Source: CAYSPS01 sp964432975 | GTDB taxonomy: Bacteria; Babelota; Babeliae; Babelales; UBA12409 | NCBI GenBank assembly: GCA_964432975.1 | Contig: CAYSPS010000038.1 | Span: 1-5,532 of the forward strand | Length of the DNA: 5,532 nt | Direction: 5' to 3' | Part shown: positions 5,436-5,532 of the stretch, one piece after another | Numbering within the stretch: position 1 is the stretch's first letter | How the letters are laid out: every line of letters starts with the position of its first letter | The notes under the pieces: generated by a model | What the model saw: the letters and a program-made list of their open reading frames with translations, nothing else | Database searches by the model: none | Told to the model about the DNA's origin: nothing | Program-made: the position numbers and the translations under genes

Positions 5436-5532
5436 ATATTTTGTGGCCGATGATATTACGTATTTAAAATTAGTTGAATTAACGCGAACTCGACATAAGA
5501 GTTAAACAAAATAAAAAAATGAACTACTCTTT

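Noticed and set aside
5485..5504. AACTC...GAGTT inverted repeat near the right edge as a terminator.
   Set aside because: The arms are only 5 bp and AT-leaning, and no T-run follows on either strand in the correct place.
5456..5530. A minus-strand frame open from the right edge to a TAA at 5456-5458 (about 24 codons), possibly the end of a gene.
   Set aside because: It is too short and AT-rich, and has no codable motif; such an open stretch is expected by chance.
5519..5532. An ATG at 5519 reading MNYS to the right edge, possibly the start of a gene.
   Set aside because: No ribosome site precedes it within normal range and only four codons are visible, so it cannot be supported from this window.

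Overview
The window looks like ordinary chromosomal DNA from a low-to-moderate GC bacterium with a Sec export system and a lipoprotein pathway. Four of the six genes carry, or appear to carry, envelope features: a multi-span membrane protein, two Sec signal peptides, and one clear lipoprotein signal. Shine-Dalgarno sites of the AGGGGA/GGGAG type, short intergenic gaps and compact operons fit a bacterium with a small genome. The mix of an exported pentapeptide-repeat protein, tandem envelope thioredoxins, a ComEC-like protein and an exported NagZ reminds me of host-associated lineages such as Candidatus Dependentiae (TM6). That placement is only an impression from gene style; no marker gene (rRNA, ribosomal protein) is present to prove it.

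Layout, left to right. (1) 1-857, + strand: the C-terminal part of a membrane protein whose reading frame runs off the left edge. It most resembles the competence-domain end of ComEC/Rec2, followed by a short, apparently degenerate tail. (2) 921-1634, +: an exported pentapeptide-repeat protein. (3) 1693-2073 and 2111-2902, +: two genes 37 bp apart, probably one operon. They encode a secreted single-domain thioredoxin and a lipoprotein with two thioredoxin domains. An extended -10 promoter with a perfect palindrome at the predicted transcription start precedes them, and a strong intrinsic terminator follows. (4) 2971-4623, +: an exported two-domain GH3 beta-N-acetylhexosaminidase (NagZ type). 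(5) 4620-5348, - strand: a metallo-beta-lactamase-fold hydrolase, convergent with nagZ, the two stop codons overlapping. (6) 5349-5532: the upstream region of the hydrolase and AT-rich sequence with no supportable gene.

Functionally, the coherent theme is the cell envelope. The three thioredoxin domains could form an extracytoplasmic thiol-disulfide relay, the NagZ would act on muropeptides, and the pentapeptide protein is an exported beta-helix. The hydrolase is probably cytoplasmic and its substrate cannot be told. I see no mobile element, CRISPR array, tRNA or rRNA. I found no clear evidence of an undescribed system. The most unusual points are the trio of thioredoxin domains all carrying Lys where classical thioredoxin has its buried Asp, the palindrome at the start of that operon, and the degenerate ComEC-like tail.
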